Counted from the stretch's first letter, positions 38,959 to 49,512 are shown. The stretch is 56,785 bases of DNA from Streptococcus gallolyticus (GCF_003337175.1 NZ_NETH01000010.1:1-56785), one strand, 5' to 3'. Numbers and translations are program-made. The notes: generated by a model from the letters alone, not told the origin.

Positions 38959-40326
38959 TTAGTCAAACATACTTCCAAAAATACCACGAACACGTTCACC
39001 AAGTTTTGGTCTTGATTCTTCTTGTTTTTGAACTGGTGAAACCTGAGTAGGTTGCGGTACTAGGTTATCATTTGCTGATACAACTGGGTCGCTATTATAG
39101 ACCACTCGTGGTTGTACTTGCGGTTGTGGTTCAAAATCAACTGGTTTGCGTCGAAGAAGTTCTTCACCAGAAACTGCTCGTTGCGCAATTACATCCACTT
39201 CACTCATTGTACCAACGTATTCAACAAGGCTGATGACGTTAGCAAACATTGGGTTGCGGATACCAACTTGATTTGGAACATGTAGTTTAACGGTTGTTCC
39301 AAAAATCTCTTGAGCAACTTCAACCACACCTGGCATGATTGCTCCACCACCAACAAGAACGATACCACCTGGTAAGTCAAGCAAACGTCCACGTTCCAAA
39401 TCTTGTTTAACACGATCTAGGATGTGGCGTACACGCGCAGAAATAATTTCTGACAAGTAACGCTCGCTAACTGAGATAGGTTTATCACTACCAACGACAT
39501 CCACTTGGACAGTTTCTGACAAACTTGCTTCCTCTAGGTTAGCTTGTCCAAAGTTGAATTTAAGTGCTTCAGCAATCTGCATAGATGTTTTCAAAACTTT
39601 TGAAATATCTTTGGTTATATATTCACCGCCCTCTGGGTAAATGTTAGTGTATTGCAATTCTTGTGCACGCATAGAAGCAACAGTCGTTTGACCGCCACCC
39701 AAATCAATGACAGTAGCACCGAATTCGCGTTCACCTTCATTAAGAACTGATTTTGCCATAGCAAGCGGAGATATAATAATATTTTCAACACGAATGCCTG
39801 CACGTTCAACTGTTTTACGAAGATTATGTAAGATAGTACTTGGTCCTGTATAAATCAAACCACGCATCTCTAAGCGAATCCCCATCATGCCACGTGGATC
39901 ACGAATTCCTTGGAAACCATCAACGATAAATTCTTCAGGAATCAATGAGATTACCTCACGTTCTGGTGTAATGCTTTTTGTTAATGCTGATTTAACAACA
40001 CTATCAACATCTTCATCTTTAATTTCTTTTGATTCACTAGGTACTGGAATCATCCCTTGGGTGGGTTCGATTTGAAGCAAGTTAGCTGGAAGACCTACGT
40101 TAATCTTATCAATTGTCATTCCGGCTTTTTCTTCTGCCTGCTCAACCGCTTTTTTAATCGCTTCAGCAGCAGCTTCAATATCTATAATAATTCCATCTTT
40201 TACTCCCGTACTGGGAACATTACTCACACCAATCACGTTCATTTCGCCAGAAACAAATTCTGCTACTAGAACCTTAATCGAGCTTGTTCCTATATCCAAA
40301 CCTGTAAAAAAGCCATTTCTAGCCAT
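38959..40326 (-). CDS. ftsA: Cell division protein FtsA
   Basis: A 455-residue actin-like ATPase that anchors FtsZ. GLDIGTSSIKVLVAE (9-23), VIDLGGGQTTVA and GGIVLVGGGAIMPGV are the phosphate-binding blocks, and the end RVRGIFGSMFD is the amphipathic membrane helix. It begins the ftsA-ftsZ unit with a TATAAT at 40400-40405 just upstream. Confidence 0.97.
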   Translation of the reverse strand: MARNGFFTGLDIGTSSIKVLVAEFVSGEMNVIGVSNVPSTGVKDGIIIDIEAAAEAIKKAVEQAEEKAGMTIDKINVGLPANLLQIEPTQGMIPVPSESKEIKDEDVDSVVKSALTKSITPEREVISLIPEEFIVDGFQGIRDPRGMMGIRLEMRGLIYTGPSTILHNLRKTVERAGIRVENIIISPLAMAKSVLNEGEREFGATVIDLGGGQTTVASMRAQELQYTNIYPEGGEYITKDISKVLKTSMQIAEALKFNFGQANLEEASLSETVQVDVVGSDKPISVSERYLSEIISARVRHILDRVKQDLERGRLLDLPGGIVLVGGGAIMPGVVEVAQEIFGTTVKLHVPNQVGIRNPMFANVISLVEYVGTMSEVDVIAQRAVSGEELLRRKPVDFEPQPQVQPRVVYNSDPVVSANDNLVPQPTQVSPVQKQEESRPKLGERVRGIFGSMFD

Positions 40327-40410
40327 TCACTCGACCTCACTATCTTTCCAATCATTTACTATTCTAAAATCTGTATAAAATCAGAATCATTCAGAAAATA
40401 TTATATCATA

Positions 40411-40446
40411 AAAAAACGTAAAATGTTATCATTTTACGTTTTTTGT
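40411..40446. terminator. Terminator between divIB and ftsA
   Basis: AAAACGTAAAATG/CATTTTACGTTTTTT hairpin followed by T residues on the minus strand. It separates murD-murG-divIB from ftsA-ftsZ; the ftsA -10 box follows at 40400-40405. Confidence 0.85.
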
Positions 40447-40461
40447 TATAGAAACTTAATT

Positions 40462-41742
40462 TTATTGTTGACCAACCTGCATACCAGATGTCATATTATT
40501 CGGATTTTCCTCTGTAGTAGGATTATTATCGCTAGCACCATCTACCGCAAATGCTTCTGTTGATACTTCTGCATCACTTGATTCTGTCTGAGTTTCCTCA
40601 CTAGATTCCGTTGTTGATTCGGTATCACTAGACTCGGTATTGTCATCACTTGATTCTGAGCTAGCACTTTCTTTTTCAGCGGCAGCTTCGGACTCAATAG
40701 TTTCTGTCGTTGTGTAAATACCGACTTCCATATCAACAATGCTGGCTTCTGTCAGATTTCCCTTAATTTTCGTGTAGTAAGGTAATTTCTCAACAATTTC
40801 TGACAATGGTACACGAACAGTATTGCCATCATGCATTTCCAAAAGAAGTAAATCAGCTGTCGTCGAAGAATTCGCAGAGCTAACAATTTGAATTTGGCTA
40901 ACCAAATCTTTATCTAGTTTTGAAAAAGCTTTTATCAATTTTTGAATATCGCTTTCAGAAGAAAGATTGATAGTCAGGAAAGTGTCAGGTAATTCAGACG
41001 CCCCAACAACATCAAGGTGAGTTCCGTTTTCAAGAATTGGTTGGTAGCCATCATCCGTCTGGGCATAAGCGACAATATCATACTCTTTCACTTTTATCGT
41101 GAAGTTATTCGGAAAATGATAAACGATTTTAGCTTCTTTGACCATTTTATCGTTTTTCAAAATGCTTTTTTCATACGCTGAATGGTTAAAAATCAGCGAG
41201 AAGAAATAATCTGAGCTTTTTATGCCCGACGCAGTCAAAACAGCATCAGAAGTTGTTGTTGATGTTCCCGAAACTGTGACTGTTTTTTGCTTGCTAATAG
41301 GCGTTACCAAAAAGAGCGATATTAAGAGAACGACACCAGCAACAATAAGAACAGGATAAGCACGACGTCTCGCTTTTTGAAGTGGCGTGAGCTCCTTTTT
41401 CTCTTTTTTCTTTTTTTCTTTTCTGGCTTTTTTAGCTTGTTTTGCTTTTTGTTTTTTCTCTTTTTTAGAAACAATTTCTTGTTCGTCAGCATCACCGTTG
41501 GTTGTTGCTTTGTCAGCTTTCTTTTCAGACTTGGAGTCTTTTTCTTCCTCGTCGTCATCTTCTTTTTTGACATGCGGCGTGCGTTCCAGACGTAATTTTT
41601 CTTGACGTTTCTTTTTCTCAGCTTCTTCAGCTTCTTTTTTCTTCAGAAATTCAATATTGCGTTTTTGCCATTCTGTCAGCGCAAGCTTTTCGTCATTTTG
41701 AGTTTTAGATTCTTTTTTATCTTGCTCTTTCTCTTTTGTCAT
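40462..41742 (-). CDS. divIB: Cell division protein DivIB/FtsQ
   Basis: A 426-residue bitopic membrane protein. A long Lys/Glu-rich cytosolic part (about 1-130) precedes one membrane segment (VLIVAGVVLLISLFLVTPI). A POTRA domain (KQKTVTVSGTSTTTSDAVLTASG...) and FtsQ-type region follow, ending in a Ser/Glu/Thr-rich tail. It links division proteins at the septum. The highly charged N-terminus and Ser-rich C-terminus are streptococcal traits. It abuts murG with no gap. Confidence 0.93.
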   Translation of the reverse strand: MTKEKEQDKKESKTQNDEKLALTEWQKRNIEFLKKKEAEEAEKKKRQEKLRLERTPHVKKEDDDEEEKDSKSEKKADKATTNGDADEQEIVSKKEKKQKAKQAKKARKEKKKKEKKELTPLQKARRRAYPVLIVAGVVLLISLFLVTPISKQKTVTVSGTSTTTSDAVLTASGIKSSDYFFSLIFNHSAYEKSILKNDKMVKEAKIVYHFPNNFTIKVKEYDIVAYAQTDDGYQPILENGTHLDVVGASELPDTFLTINLSSESDIQKLIKAFSKLDKDLVSQIQIVSSANSSTTADLLLLEMHDGNTVRVPLSEIVEKLPYYTKIKGNLTEASIVDMEVGIYTTTETIESEAAAEKESASSESSDDNTESSDTESTTESSEETQTESSDAEVSTEAFAVDGASDNNPTTEENPNNMTSGMQVGQQ

Positions 41743-42819
41743 TTACATTCCTTTTGCGGTTTTAGAGATGTCTTGCGTGATGAGATGATAAAATTCATCT
41801 TGTGATTTGATTTCGTTTGAAGTCGCCATTGCTGTTTTATAACTATCTTCGTGAGCAAAAAGTTGAGCTAATTCTTCTTCAAGATTAGTAAAGGTTAGTT
41901 TTTCTTCAGCAAGCTGACGAGCATAGCCTTTTTTCTCAAAATAAGCTGCATTTTCTAATTGGTCACCACGACTGGCTTCTTTTCCAAGAGGAACAATCAA
42001 GTGCAATTTGTGCATTGCAACCAATTCAAAGATAGTATTTGAACCACCTCGCGTCACAACCACATCAGCCATATCCATCAAAGGTTGATAAAGGTCTGTG
42101 ACGTAGTCAACACGATAGAGGTTTTGACTTAAACCATTCAAACGTTTATCCCCTGAAATGTTGATAACATTGAAATGCTCGATTAATTCAGGAGTATTAG
42201 TGATGAAATCATTAAAAACACGTGCCCCTGCAGAACCACCAATAAACAAAAGCGTCTGCAAATTAGGGTCAAAATGATTTTTTATCGCTTCAATTTTACT
42301 GTCATCATAGCCAACTTTACTGCCGACTTTTGTAATCGCTCCAACATGTTTTGCTTTTGCTAAGCCTTCAGCTTGTTCAAAAGTTGTGTACATTGTTGTC
42401 GCAAATTGATAGGCGATTCTATTTGCCAAGCCCATAGACAAATCAGATTCATGAACAAATACAGGAACGCCTAACGTCTTAGCAGCAATGACTGGTGGAA
42501 CTGACACAAATCCTCCTTTTGAAAAGAGGGCTTGTGGTCGAATTTTAGCAATAATTGCCAATGATTGTAGAACTCCAAATGATACTTTGAAAACGTCAAG
42601 CATGTTTTGCCATGAGAAATAACGTCTTAATTTTCCTGTTGCAATGGAATGGAAAGTCACATCAAGACCTGATTTGGTGATTTGTTCATGCTCAATGCCA
42701 TTTTTGTCGCCAATGTAATGAACTTCCCAACCGTCTTTGATAAATTTTGGGATAAGAATAAGGTTCAACGTTACATGACCAACGGTCCCACCGCCAGTAA
42801 AGACAATTTTCTTAGCCAT
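41743..42819 (-). CDS. murG: UDP-GlcNAc:lipid I GlcNAc transferase MurG
   Basis: A 358-residue peripheral membrane glycosyltransferase making lipid II. The Gly-rich start [20 protein letters not shown] (3-22) and the C-terminal [20 protein letters not shown] (about 230-249) bind the donor, with [15 protein letters not shown] following. It lies three bases after murD. Confidence 0.96.
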   Translation of the reverse strand: MAKKIVFTGGGTVGHVTLNLILIPKFIKDGWEVHYIGDKNGIEHEQITKSGLDVTFHSIATGKLRRYFSWQNMLDVFKVSFGVLQSLAIIAKIRPQALFSKGGFVSVPPVIAAKTLGVPVFVHESDLSMGLANRIAYQFATTMYTTFEQAEGLAKAKHVGAITKVGSKVGYDDSKIEAIKNHFDPNLQTLLFIGGSAGARVFNDFITNTPELIEHFNVINISGDKRLNGLSQNLYRVDYVTDLYQPLMDMADVVVTRGGSNTIFELVAMHKLHLIVPLGKEASRGDQLENAAYFEKKGYARQLAEEKLTFTNLEEELAQLFAHEDSYKTAMATSNEIKSQDEFYHLITQDISKTAKGM

Positions 42820-42821
42820 GC

Positions 42822-44177
42822 TTATTCTCCTTTAATTGCTTCAAAAGTTGCAATAAATTCGTCACCACGAACTTCAAAGCTCTTGTACATATCCCAGCTA
42901 GCATTCGCAGGGCTTAAGAGAACAACATCACCAGCTTCAGCTTTGTCATAAGCAATGCGAGCAGCGTCTGCAACATCTTTGGCATCAACATATGGAACAT
43001 TTGCTTTGTCAGCTGCACGTTTGACACGCGGAGCTGATTCACCAAGGATAACCATTAATTTAACCCCAGTAATATCTGGAACAAGTTCGTTGAATTCATT
43101 TCCACGGTCAAGACCACCAGCGATTAAAATTACTTTTGAATTATCAAAGCCTGAAAGGGCTTTTTGAGTTGCTAAAATATTAGTTGATTTTGAATCGTTG
43201 TAGAATTTAACACCATTAACCTCACCAAGTGCTTGAAGACGATGTTTTACGCCACCAAAATGAGTCAAGGTTTCTTTGATAGCATCATTTGCGATTCCTG
43301 ATAATTTTGCTACGGCAATAGTTGCCAAAGCATTTTCTACATTATGGCTACCTGGCACACCGATTTCTGAAGCTTTCATGATCGCTTCACCTTTGAAATA
43401 CAAGGTATCACCGTCTAAGTAAGCACCGTCAACTTTTTCAGTTGTAGAAAATGGAACGACTTGGGCAGCTGTTTTTTGTGCCAATTCTTTTGCCAAATCT
43501 TGGTTGAAATTAAGCACGACGAAATCATCAGCAGTCATATTCTTTTGAATGTTCCATTTTGCTGCAACATACTCTTCAAAAGTTCCATGATAGTCAATGT
43601 GAGTTGGCATAAGGTTAGTAACAACAGCGATATGTGGGTGAAAAGTATCTGTTCCCATTAATTGGAAAGAAGACAATTCCATAGCCAAAATGTCTTTATC
43701 TGTTGCTGTTTGCGCAACTTCTGAAGCAGGAAAACCGATATTTCCTGAAAGAAGCCCAGATTTACCACCGTTATTAAGTGTTTCAGCAATCATGGTTGTT
43801 GTCGTTGTTTTACCATTTGAACCAGTAATTCCAATGATTGGGGCATCTGAAATCATATAAGCTAGCTCAACTTCTGTGATAACTGGAATATTTTTTTCGA
43901 TAGCACGTGCTACCATTGGATTATCGTATCGAATACCTGGGTTTTTAACCATTAATTCAAAATTTTCATCCAAAAGTTCTAACGGGTGGCTACCACAGAT
44001 AACTTTGATTCCTTCTTCAAGCAGTGATTGTGCAGCAGGATTTTCATCAAATGGTTTACCATCATTGACAGTAACGATAGCGCCCAATTTTTCAAGAAGT
44101 CGTGCTGCGGCTTCACCAGATTTTGCCAAACCAAGTACCAAAACTTTTTTATTTTCAAATGTTTTAATTATTTTCAT
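42822..44177 (-). CDS. murD: UDP-MurNAc-L-Ala:D-Glu ligase MurD
   Basis: A 451-residue ligase adding D-Glu to the peptidoglycan precursor. [19 protein letters not shown] (about 116-134) is the ATP loop; the HYHGT-like DYHGTFEEY and FYNDSKSTN segments are conserved. A good promoter (TTGAAA 44235-44240, TAGAAT 44212-44217, spacing 17) lies upstream. Confidence 0.96.
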   Translation of the reverse strand: MKIIKTFENKKVLVLGLAKSGEAAARLLEKLGAIVTVNDGKPFDENPAAQSLLEEGIKVICGSHPLELLDENFELMVKNPGIRYDNPMVARAIEKNIPVITEVELAYMISDAPIIGITGSNGKTTTTTMIAETLNNGGKSGLLSGNIGFPASEVAQTATDKDILAMELSSFQLMGTDTFHPHIAVVTNLMPTHIDYHGTFEEYVAAKWNIQKNMTADDFVVLNFNQDLAKELAQKTAAQVVPFSTTEKVDGAYLDGDTLYFKGEAIMKASEIGVPGSHNVENALATIAVAKLSGIANDAIKETLTHFGGVKHRLQALGEVNGVKFYNDSKSTNILATQKALSGFDNSKVILIAGGLDRGNEFNELVPDITGVKLMVILGESAPRVKRAADKANVPYVDAKDVADAARIAYDKAEAGDVVLLSPANASWDMYKSFEVRGDEFIATFEAIKGE

Positions 44178-44211
44178 TATACATCCGTTCTAACATTGCA
44201 AGTATAATAAT

Positions 44212-44240
44212 ATTCTACATTTATTTAAGGTGTTTTTCAA
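44212..44240 (-). promoter_or_regulatory. Promoter of murD-murG-divIB
   Basis: TTGAAA and TAGAAT on the minus strand with a 17-base spacer, about 35 bases upstream of the murD ATG. Confidence 0.65.
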
Positions 44241-44282
44241 TATTTTACGACATTTCCCGACACAAAGCTGACCAAGATACGA

Positions 44283-44312
44283 AAAAAGCTGAGTAGCCCT
44301 CAGCTTTTCTTG
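44283..44312 (-). terminator. Terminator overlapping the DUF3165 stop codon
   Basis: AAAAGCTGAG/CTCAGCTTTTTTC hairpin; the TGA of the DUF3165 gene (44300-44302) is inside the 5' arm. Confidence 0.75.
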
Positions 44313-44572
44313 CTATAATGCTTTTTTTCATCTTTCTTAGACGGTAAGCGATAAACATCTCTTATAGCGAAGAATCCTAATGCAACCATAGCAAGTCCAA
44401 GAAAGATTTCTGGTGGTGATTGCATAATTTTGACAAAACTCATAGCTGCCAAAACGAGCAATAAAGCTACTGCTCCCACTATACCAATCATGCTGAGAGT
44501 GTTGCGAACTGTTTTTGGAGCCATGAAAACATAATACGAAACAATCAAAATAGCAACGATTACATAAAACAT
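44300..44572 (-). CDS. DUF3165 family small membrane protein
   Basis: A 90-residue protein with two or three hydrophobic segments (MFYVIVAILIVSYYVFMAPK, then a GAVALLLVLAAMSF span) and a Lys-rich end. DUF3165 proteins occur in streptococci next to typA or mur genes; no function is known. AGGAG upstream supports the start. Confidence 0.85.
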   Translation of the reverse strand: MFYVIVAILIVSYYVFMAPKTVRNTLSMIGIVGAVALLLVLAAMSFVKIMQSPPEIFLGLAMVALGFFAIRDVYRLPSKKDEKKHYSKKS

Positions 44573-44650
44573 TCATAACTCCTTTCTCTTACAACTCAAT
44601 TTATCAGTTTTAAGCTGTTTTTACCAGTCGCTTTGTTCTCTCATTTTGAA

Positions 44651-44776
44651 GCGAAGACTTGATTTAATCTAACAGATTTCCTCGCTTTTTTATTTTTAGG
44701 CTCAGACCTAAAACAGTCCTCTGGACTTCTCCGCTTACTTATTTTTAGGCGAAGACTTGATTTAATCTAACAGATT
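44651..44776. repeat. Direct repeats and hairpin between DUF3165 and typA
   Basis: A 28-base unit starting GCGAAGACTTGATTTAATCT occurs at 44651-44678 and 44749-44776. Between them TTATTTTTAGGC occurs twice, and the middle part matches the reverse complement of the block at about 9815-9850. The second unit ends in a perfect 10-bp hairpin, GATTTAATCT/AGATTAAATC. Confidence 0.65.
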
Positions 44777-44779
44777 AAA

Positions 44780-46624
44780 TCAATCCTCTGCAGATTTTTT
44801 CTTCTTAGCTGCTTTAGCGCGCAAGTTTTTATCAAGGATTTGTTTACGCAAGCGGATTGATTCTGGTGTTACTTCCATGTATTCGTCATCGTTCAAGAAT
44901 TCAAGTGATTCTTCAAGCGTCAAGATACGTGGTGTTTTGATAACAGCAGTTTGGTCTTTCGTAGCTGAACGGACGTTAGTCATTTGTTTAGCTTTAGTGA
45001 TGTTAACTGTCAAGTCGTTTTCACGTGAGTTTTCACCGATAATCATTCCTTCGTAAACTTCAGTACCTGGGTTAACGAAGATTGTACCACGTTCTTCAAC
45101 AGACATGATAGAGTATGTTGTTGCTTTGCCAGTATCGATAGATACAAGAGCACCACGACGACGTCCGCCAATCTCTGCATTGATAACAGGCAAGTATTGG
45201 TCGAATGTGTGGTTCATGATACCGTAACCGTGAGTCATTGAAAGGAATTCAGTTGGGTATCCGATAAGTCCACGTGCTGGTGCCAAGAATATAAGACGTG
45301 TTTGACCATTACCAGTTGATTGCATATCAAGCATTTCACCTTTACGTTCTGATAATGATTGGATAACTGAACCTTGGTATTCTTCTGGTGTATCGATTTG
45401 AACACGTTCGAATGGTTCGCATTTCACGCCGTCAATTTCTTTGATGATAACTTCTGGACGTGATACTTGAAGTTCATAGCCTTCACGACGCATTGTTTCG
45501 ATAAGGATAGACAAGTGCAATTCACCACGACCTGATACCGTCCATTTATCTGGTGAGTCAGTTGCTTCAACACGAAGTGAGACGTCAGTTTGTAATTCAG
45601 CAAGCAAGCGTTCTTCAACTTTACGAGATGTCACAAATTTACCTTCACGACCTGCAAATGGTGAGTTATTTGCCAAGAATGTCATTTGAAGTGTTGGTTC
45701 GTCAATGTGAAGAATTGGAAGCGGTTCAACGCAATCTGTTGGCGTAATCGTTTCACCGACAAAGATGTCTTCCATACCAGAGATAGCAATCAAATCACCA
45801 GCTTTTGCTTCTTGGATTTCACGACGTTCAAGTCCGAAGAAACCAAATAATTTAGTAACACGGAAGTTTTTAGTTGTACCGTCAAGTTTTGAAAGAGTAA
45901 CTTGGTCACCAACTTTAACAGTACCGCGGAAAATACGTCCGATACCGATACGTCCAACGAAATCATTGTAATCAAGAAGCGACACTTGGAATTGAAGTGG
46001 TTCTTCTGAGTTATCAACTGGCGCCGGAATATGGTCAATGATCGTGTCAAAGACTGGAGCCATTGTGTGTTCTTGATCAGCTGGGTCATCTGAAAGTGAT
46101 GATGTACCGTTGATAGCTGATGCGTAAACAACTGGGAATTCTAATTGGTCATCGTCAGCACCAAGTTCGATAAAGAGTTCAAGAACTTCATCAACAACTT
46201 CTGCTGGGCGAGCTGATGGCTTATCAATTTTGTTAACAACAACGATTGGTGTTAAGTTTTGTTCAAGAGCTTTTTTCAACACGAAACGTGTTTGAGGCAT
46301 AGTTCCTTCGTAAGCATCAACAACAAGCACAACACCGTCAACCATTTTCATGATACGTTCAACTTCTCCACCGAAGTCCGCGTGTCCTGGTGTGTCCATG
46401 ATATTGATACGAACACCATTATAAGCAACTGCAGTATTTTTAGCAAGGATTGTAATACCACGTTCTTTTTCAAGATCGTTTGAGTCCATTGCACGTTCTT
46501 GCAATTCTTTACGTTCGTCAAGTGTGTGTGATTGTTTCAATAATTCATCAACAAGGGTTGTTTTCCCGTGGTCAACGTGGGCGATAATCGCTACGTTACG
46601 AATATCTTCTCTTAATTTAGTCAT
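44780..46624 (-). CDS. typA: Ribosome-associated GTPase TypA/BipA
   Basis: A 614-residue EF-G-like GTPase. G1 is [10 protein letters not shown] (15-24), G3 [10 protein letters not shown] and G4 [10 protein letters not shown]. The C-terminal TypA domain follows, with [17 protein letters not shown]. It binds 70S ribosomes and affects stress growth. A TATAAT at 46661-46666 lies upstream of the ATG. Confidence 0.96.
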   Translation of the reverse strand: MTKLREDIRNVAIIAHVDHGKTTLVDELLKQSHTLDERKELQERAMDSNDLEKERGITILAKNTAVAYNGVRINIMDTPGHADFGGEVERIMKMVDGVVLVVDAYEGTMPQTRFVLKKALEQNLTPIVVVNKIDKPSARPAEVVDEVLELFIELGADDDQLEFPVVYASAINGTSSLSDDPADQEHTMAPVFDTIIDHIPAPVDNSEEPLQFQVSLLDYNDFVGRIGIGRIFRGTVKVGDQVTLSKLDGTTKNFRVTKLFGFFGLERREIQEAKAGDLIAISGMEDIFVGETITPTDCVEPLPILHIDEPTLQMTFLANNSPFAGREGKFVTSRKVEERLLAELQTDVSLRVEATDSPDKWTVSGRGELHLSILIETMRREGYELQVSRPEVIIKEIDGVKCEPFERVQIDTPEEYQGSVIQSLSERKGEMLDMQSTGNGQTRLIFLAPARGLIGYPTEFLSMTHGYGIMNHTFDQYLPVINAEIGGRRRGALVSIDTGKATTYSIMSVEERGTIFVNPGTEVYEGMIIGENSRENDLTVNITKAKQMTNVRSATKDQTAVIKTPRILTLEESLEFLNDDEYMEVTPESIRLRKQILDKNLRAKAAKKKKSAED

Positions 46625-46743
46625 GATTCCTCGATTTTTTAAATTTATTCTAACTTTTGAATTATACCATAAATCCTATGAAAAAACAGCGATAAAACAA
46701 GTGTAAATGTTTTCAGACACGGATTTAGCTTCTATAGTATGTA

Positions 46744-46773
46744 AAAAGATGGGAACCACGTCCCATCTTTTGT
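46744..46773. terminator. Bidirectional terminator before typA
   Basis: AAAAGATGGGA-ACCACG-TCCCATCTTTTG. It lies just past the end of the decayed gene at 46800. Confidence 0.8.
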
Positions 46774-46799
46774 TATGTTTTAACTATTTCCGCATTGTC

Positions 46800-47766
46800 T
46801 TATTCGACATAAGCGGTGCTGACAACGCTCCAATTTGTTGCTTCGAGTGTGCCTTGTTCAAGATAGCTGTCTGCATTAACACGATATAAGGCTAAAGGTG
46901 TTTTTGAATCGCTGTTTTTACGGACACTAGCATAAACCAAATTGTCATCATATGCTTTGACATTTACAAAATAATTCTCTTTATCTTCATCAGATAATTG
47001 ATTTTGCGAAGCATAAATGGCAAGAACCCAAGCTTCCACTTGCTCAGTCGTTAAATTTTAGTACTACCATCAGCAAGTACTACTTGGTCAATTGAAAGCC
47101 AGCTTTGAGATTAGTGTGTAATGAAGACGTAAGCTTGCCAGAAGCTGTTGCCCAAAATCACAGATAAGCCTAGCTATTTTTGACATCAATCCTCGAAGTC
47201 GATTAATTGATTAGCTCCGTTAAATCAGATAAAATCTTGCACCACTTCTTACTAACTAGAAACACGCTCTGTAACAATATAATTAGTCACTGTGCCATCT
47301 TCACTGATTGTCAGAATAACTCCATCAAAATCAGCTGTTTTCCAATTTCCAACAAGATCCGCAGGGACACCTTGCCTTATCGTTGAAGAGGTCTTTGTCT
47401 CACTCATGCTTGATGAGCCTGAAGAACTAGATGTACTTGTTGACGTAGCTGTTGTAGATGGCGACCATTCTGTCTTGTTATTAGCGGTTGTTTCGCGATT
47501 GAAAGCTGTGACGAGATACAAAATAATCAGAGCCAAGAAAACCAATGGACTGATTAAAAGAATCCTGATTAAACGACGTTTCTTGTTTTCTTGCAATTTT
47601 TCGACGTAAACATTGCGTAACGCTTCAAGTCTCTTTTATCATCTTCGTCTGTTACTTGGCTTAATTCCAAATCCAATTGAAAAATCTGATTTTTGAGGTA
47701 TTTTGATTTCAGGGAATCCTTACTCTCATCGTTTTTTCTCTTTAAATGTTCTTTTTCAAATTCCAT
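46800..47766 (-). pseudogene. Decayed single-span membrane/lipid-facing protein gene
   Basis: Fragments in different frames line up as one ancestral protein. The N-terminus MEFEKEHLKRKNDESKDSLK and a charged helix run to RDLK; adding one base near 47635 gives RDLEALRNVYVEKLQENKKR, which joins the next frame (membrane segment ILLISPLVFLALIILYLVTA, then a Ser/Thr-rich stretch and VGNWKTADFDGVILTISEDG). After a stop at 47252 several frameshifts and stops follow. A further one-base A-run loss near 47060 links SIDQVVLADGSTK to NLTTEQVEAWVLAIYASQNQ and the final 70 residues. The original function is unknown. It was probably the last gene of the yqgQ-glk-rhodanese operon. Confidence 0.85.
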
Positions 47767-47780
47767 ATGTTGGTAAATGA

Positions 47781-48161
47781 TTAACTTTCTTTAACTTTTC
47801 CTGTCCAGTAGTCAAAGCCGTCTTTAAGAACATAAAGATTAGTGTAGCCTGCTTTTTTAAGTGTTCTAATAACACGTGGAAGTGCTGAACTTCTACTACT
47901 ATCGTATAAAAGAACAGGTTTATCTTTACGAATAGCAGACATTGAGAATTGAATTTGACTAGCTGGAAGATTACGAGCTCCCATGATATGTTTTGTTTTG
48001 AAAGCGCCAGCCTCACGCACATCAATCAATTGACTTGTGTGAATCATACTTTCAAACTCAGCATTATCAATAAATTTCGCTGCACGGCGGAGACTAAAAT
48101 AAGTCCAAGCCATCCAAGCAACGATAACAACTAAAATAACTAAAACGATAATCCAGTTCAT
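47781..48161 (-). CDS. Membrane-anchored rhodanese-like protein
   Basis: A 126-residue protein with an N-terminal membrane segment (MNWIIVLVILVVIVAWMAWT) and a rhodanese fold (SQLIDVREAGAFKTKHIMGA). In the active-site loop the catalytic Cys is absent: LLYDSSRSSALPRV has Asp/Ser where CxxGxRS is expected. It is therefore probably a binding, not sulfurtransferase, domain. It follows glk by ten bases, an arrangement seen with yqgQ-glk. Confidence 0.88.
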   Translation of the reverse strand: MNWIIVLVILVVIVAWMAWTYFSLRRAAKFIDNAEFESMIHTSQLIDVREAGAFKTKHIMGARNLPASQIQFSMSAIRKDKPVLLYDSSRSSALPRVIRTLKKAGYTNLYVLKDGFDYWTGKVKES

Positions 48162-48171
48162 GTTGCGCCCC

Positions 48172-49140
48172 TTAATCTACAAATTGACTCGCAAGACTTG
48201 CTGCACCAATGATACCAGCATCATTTCCAAGTTCGGCAATTTTGATTTTTGTTGTTTTGCGCACTTGTGGGAAAGCGTAGCTGACAAAATATTTTTCAAC
48301 GCGACTACGCAAGAATTCGCCTGCAGCTGAAACACCACCACCGATAACAACTGAATCTGGGTTCAAGATGTTTGCGATATTTGCTGTTGCTTGACCAAGA
48401 TAGAAACCAACTTTTTCAACAACTGAATCGGCAAAATGGTCACCCGCTTCAGCAGCGACAAAGATGTCTTTGCTTGTCACCGCATCACCATTGTCAATGG
48501 CAGCTTTGATGCTTGAATCCCCTTCGTATTCTTCAGCCAAATGACGAGCCACACGCACAACACCTGTTGCTGAAGCAACTGTTTCTAGACAACCTTTGTT
48601 ACCACAAGTACATTCAAATCCATCAACTGGTTCAACATTCATGTGACCAATTTCTCCACCAGCACCTGCGACACCGTGGATAAGGTTACCGTCAGCGATA
48701 ACACCGCCACCAACACCAGTTCCAAGTGTTACAAAAACAACATCTGGATTGTTTGCACCAGCACCTGTCCAACGTTCACCAAGTGCAGCTACGTTTGCAT
48801 CGTTATCAATAGCAAATGGAATGCCAAGTTCACGTTCGATAACTGAACCGACTTCTTCAGTGTGTGCCCAGTTCAAGTTGAAAGCACCTGTAACTGTTTT
48901 TTTAGCGCGGTCAACAGCACCTGGAGACCCCATACCGATACCTACAAAATCATCTTTTGTCAAACCGTAAAGATTCAAACGGTGCTTGATTGATTCAACA
49001 ATATCAGGGACAATGTGTTTACCATCTTCAAGGATATTCGTGTCAATTGCCCATTTTTCTTGCACTTCTCCCTCAAGTGTTAGGATACCGAATTTAATCG
49101 TTGTCCCACCAAGGTCAATCCCTAAAAGTTTTTTAGTCAT
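48172..49140 (-). CDS. glk: Glucokinase (ROK family)
   Basis: A 322-residue cytosolic kinase phosphorylating glucose with ATP. GIDLGGTTIKFGIL (7-20) is the phosphate loop, and the ROK zinc motif CTCGNKGCLET (about 176-186) with GHMNVEP and GAGGEIGH is intact. It overlaps yqgQ by eight bases. Confidence 0.96.
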   Translation of the reverse strand: MTKKLLGIDLGGTTIKFGILTLEGEVQEKWAIDTNILEDGKHIVPDIVESIKHRLNLYGLTKDDFVGIGMGSPGAVDRAKKTVTGAFNLNWAHTEEVGSVIERELGIPFAIDNDANVAALGERWTGAGANNPDVVFVTLGTGVGGGVIADGNLIHGVAGAGGEIGHMNVEPVDGFECTCGNKGCLETVASATGVVRVARHLAEEYEGDSSIKAAIDNGDAVTSKDIFVAAEAGDHFADSVVEKVGFYLGQATANIANILNPDSVVIGGGVSAAGEFLRSRVEKYFVSYAFPQVRKTTKIKIAELGNDAGIIGAASLASQFVD

Positions 49141-49342
49141 TATTTTCTTTCTCCATTTCTAAACGGTGCTCACGTCGCAAAATCAATTCAGCTGTCAGGT
49201 AATCCGTCTTGTCAATCAACCCATTTTCATACAATTTTTCTAATTCCAGTTTCATGACTTCAATATCATAAAGACGCTTACCGATATAGACATAAATACC
49301 AAATCGTTTCAACAATTGTTGCACATCATATAATGTTTTCAT
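49133..49342 (-). CDS. yqgQ: YqgQ family protein
   Basis: I start at the ATG at 49340-49342: MKTLYDVQQLLKRFGIYVYI, which is the family start, 69 residues. Longer frames would place the start inside the promoter. YqgQ is a small helical protein of unknown function, usually upstream of glk. No ribosome site precedes the ATG, and the promoter places the transcript start one base upstream, so the mRNA may be leaderless. Confidence 0.85.
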   Translation of the reverse strand: MKTLYDVQQLLKRFGIYVYIGKRLYDIEVMKLELEKLYENGLIDKTDYLTAELILRREHRLEMEKENND

Positions 49343-49349
49343 ATGAAGC

Positions 49350-49378
49350 ATTTTATCAAAAAAAGCAAGCATTTTCAA
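49350..49378 (-). promoter_or_regulatory. yqgQ-glk promoter, likely leaderless mRNA
   Basis: TTGAAA (49373-49378) and TAAAAT (49350-49355) with a 17-base spacer; predicted start about 49343, adjacent to the ATG at 49342. Confidence 0.6.
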
Positions 49379-49439
49379 TAAGAATATGCAATCGGTTTCT
49401 CTGGTTTTTACATACTTTTAACGTAAACTAAAAGCAAGT

Positions 49440-49502
49440 CATGCGACCTGCTTTGTTGTCTCTAGGCGAGTAAAAAAACGTCCAGTAGACGTTTTTTTAT
49501 CT
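49440..49502. repeat. Intergenic repeat fragment with terminator
   Basis: CTCTAGGCGAGTAAAAAAACG resembles the CTAGGC segment at about 9414 and 44700. It is followed by AACGTCCAGTAGACGTTTTTTT, a hairpin with a T run that can end dpr or, reversed, other transcripts. Confidence 0.6.
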
Positions 49503-49512
49503 ATTTTAAAAA

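Noticed and set aside
41377-41605. Phe-rich plus-strand frames opposite divIB
   Set aside because: They are the antisense of the Lys/Glu-rich divIB tail; no ribosome site.
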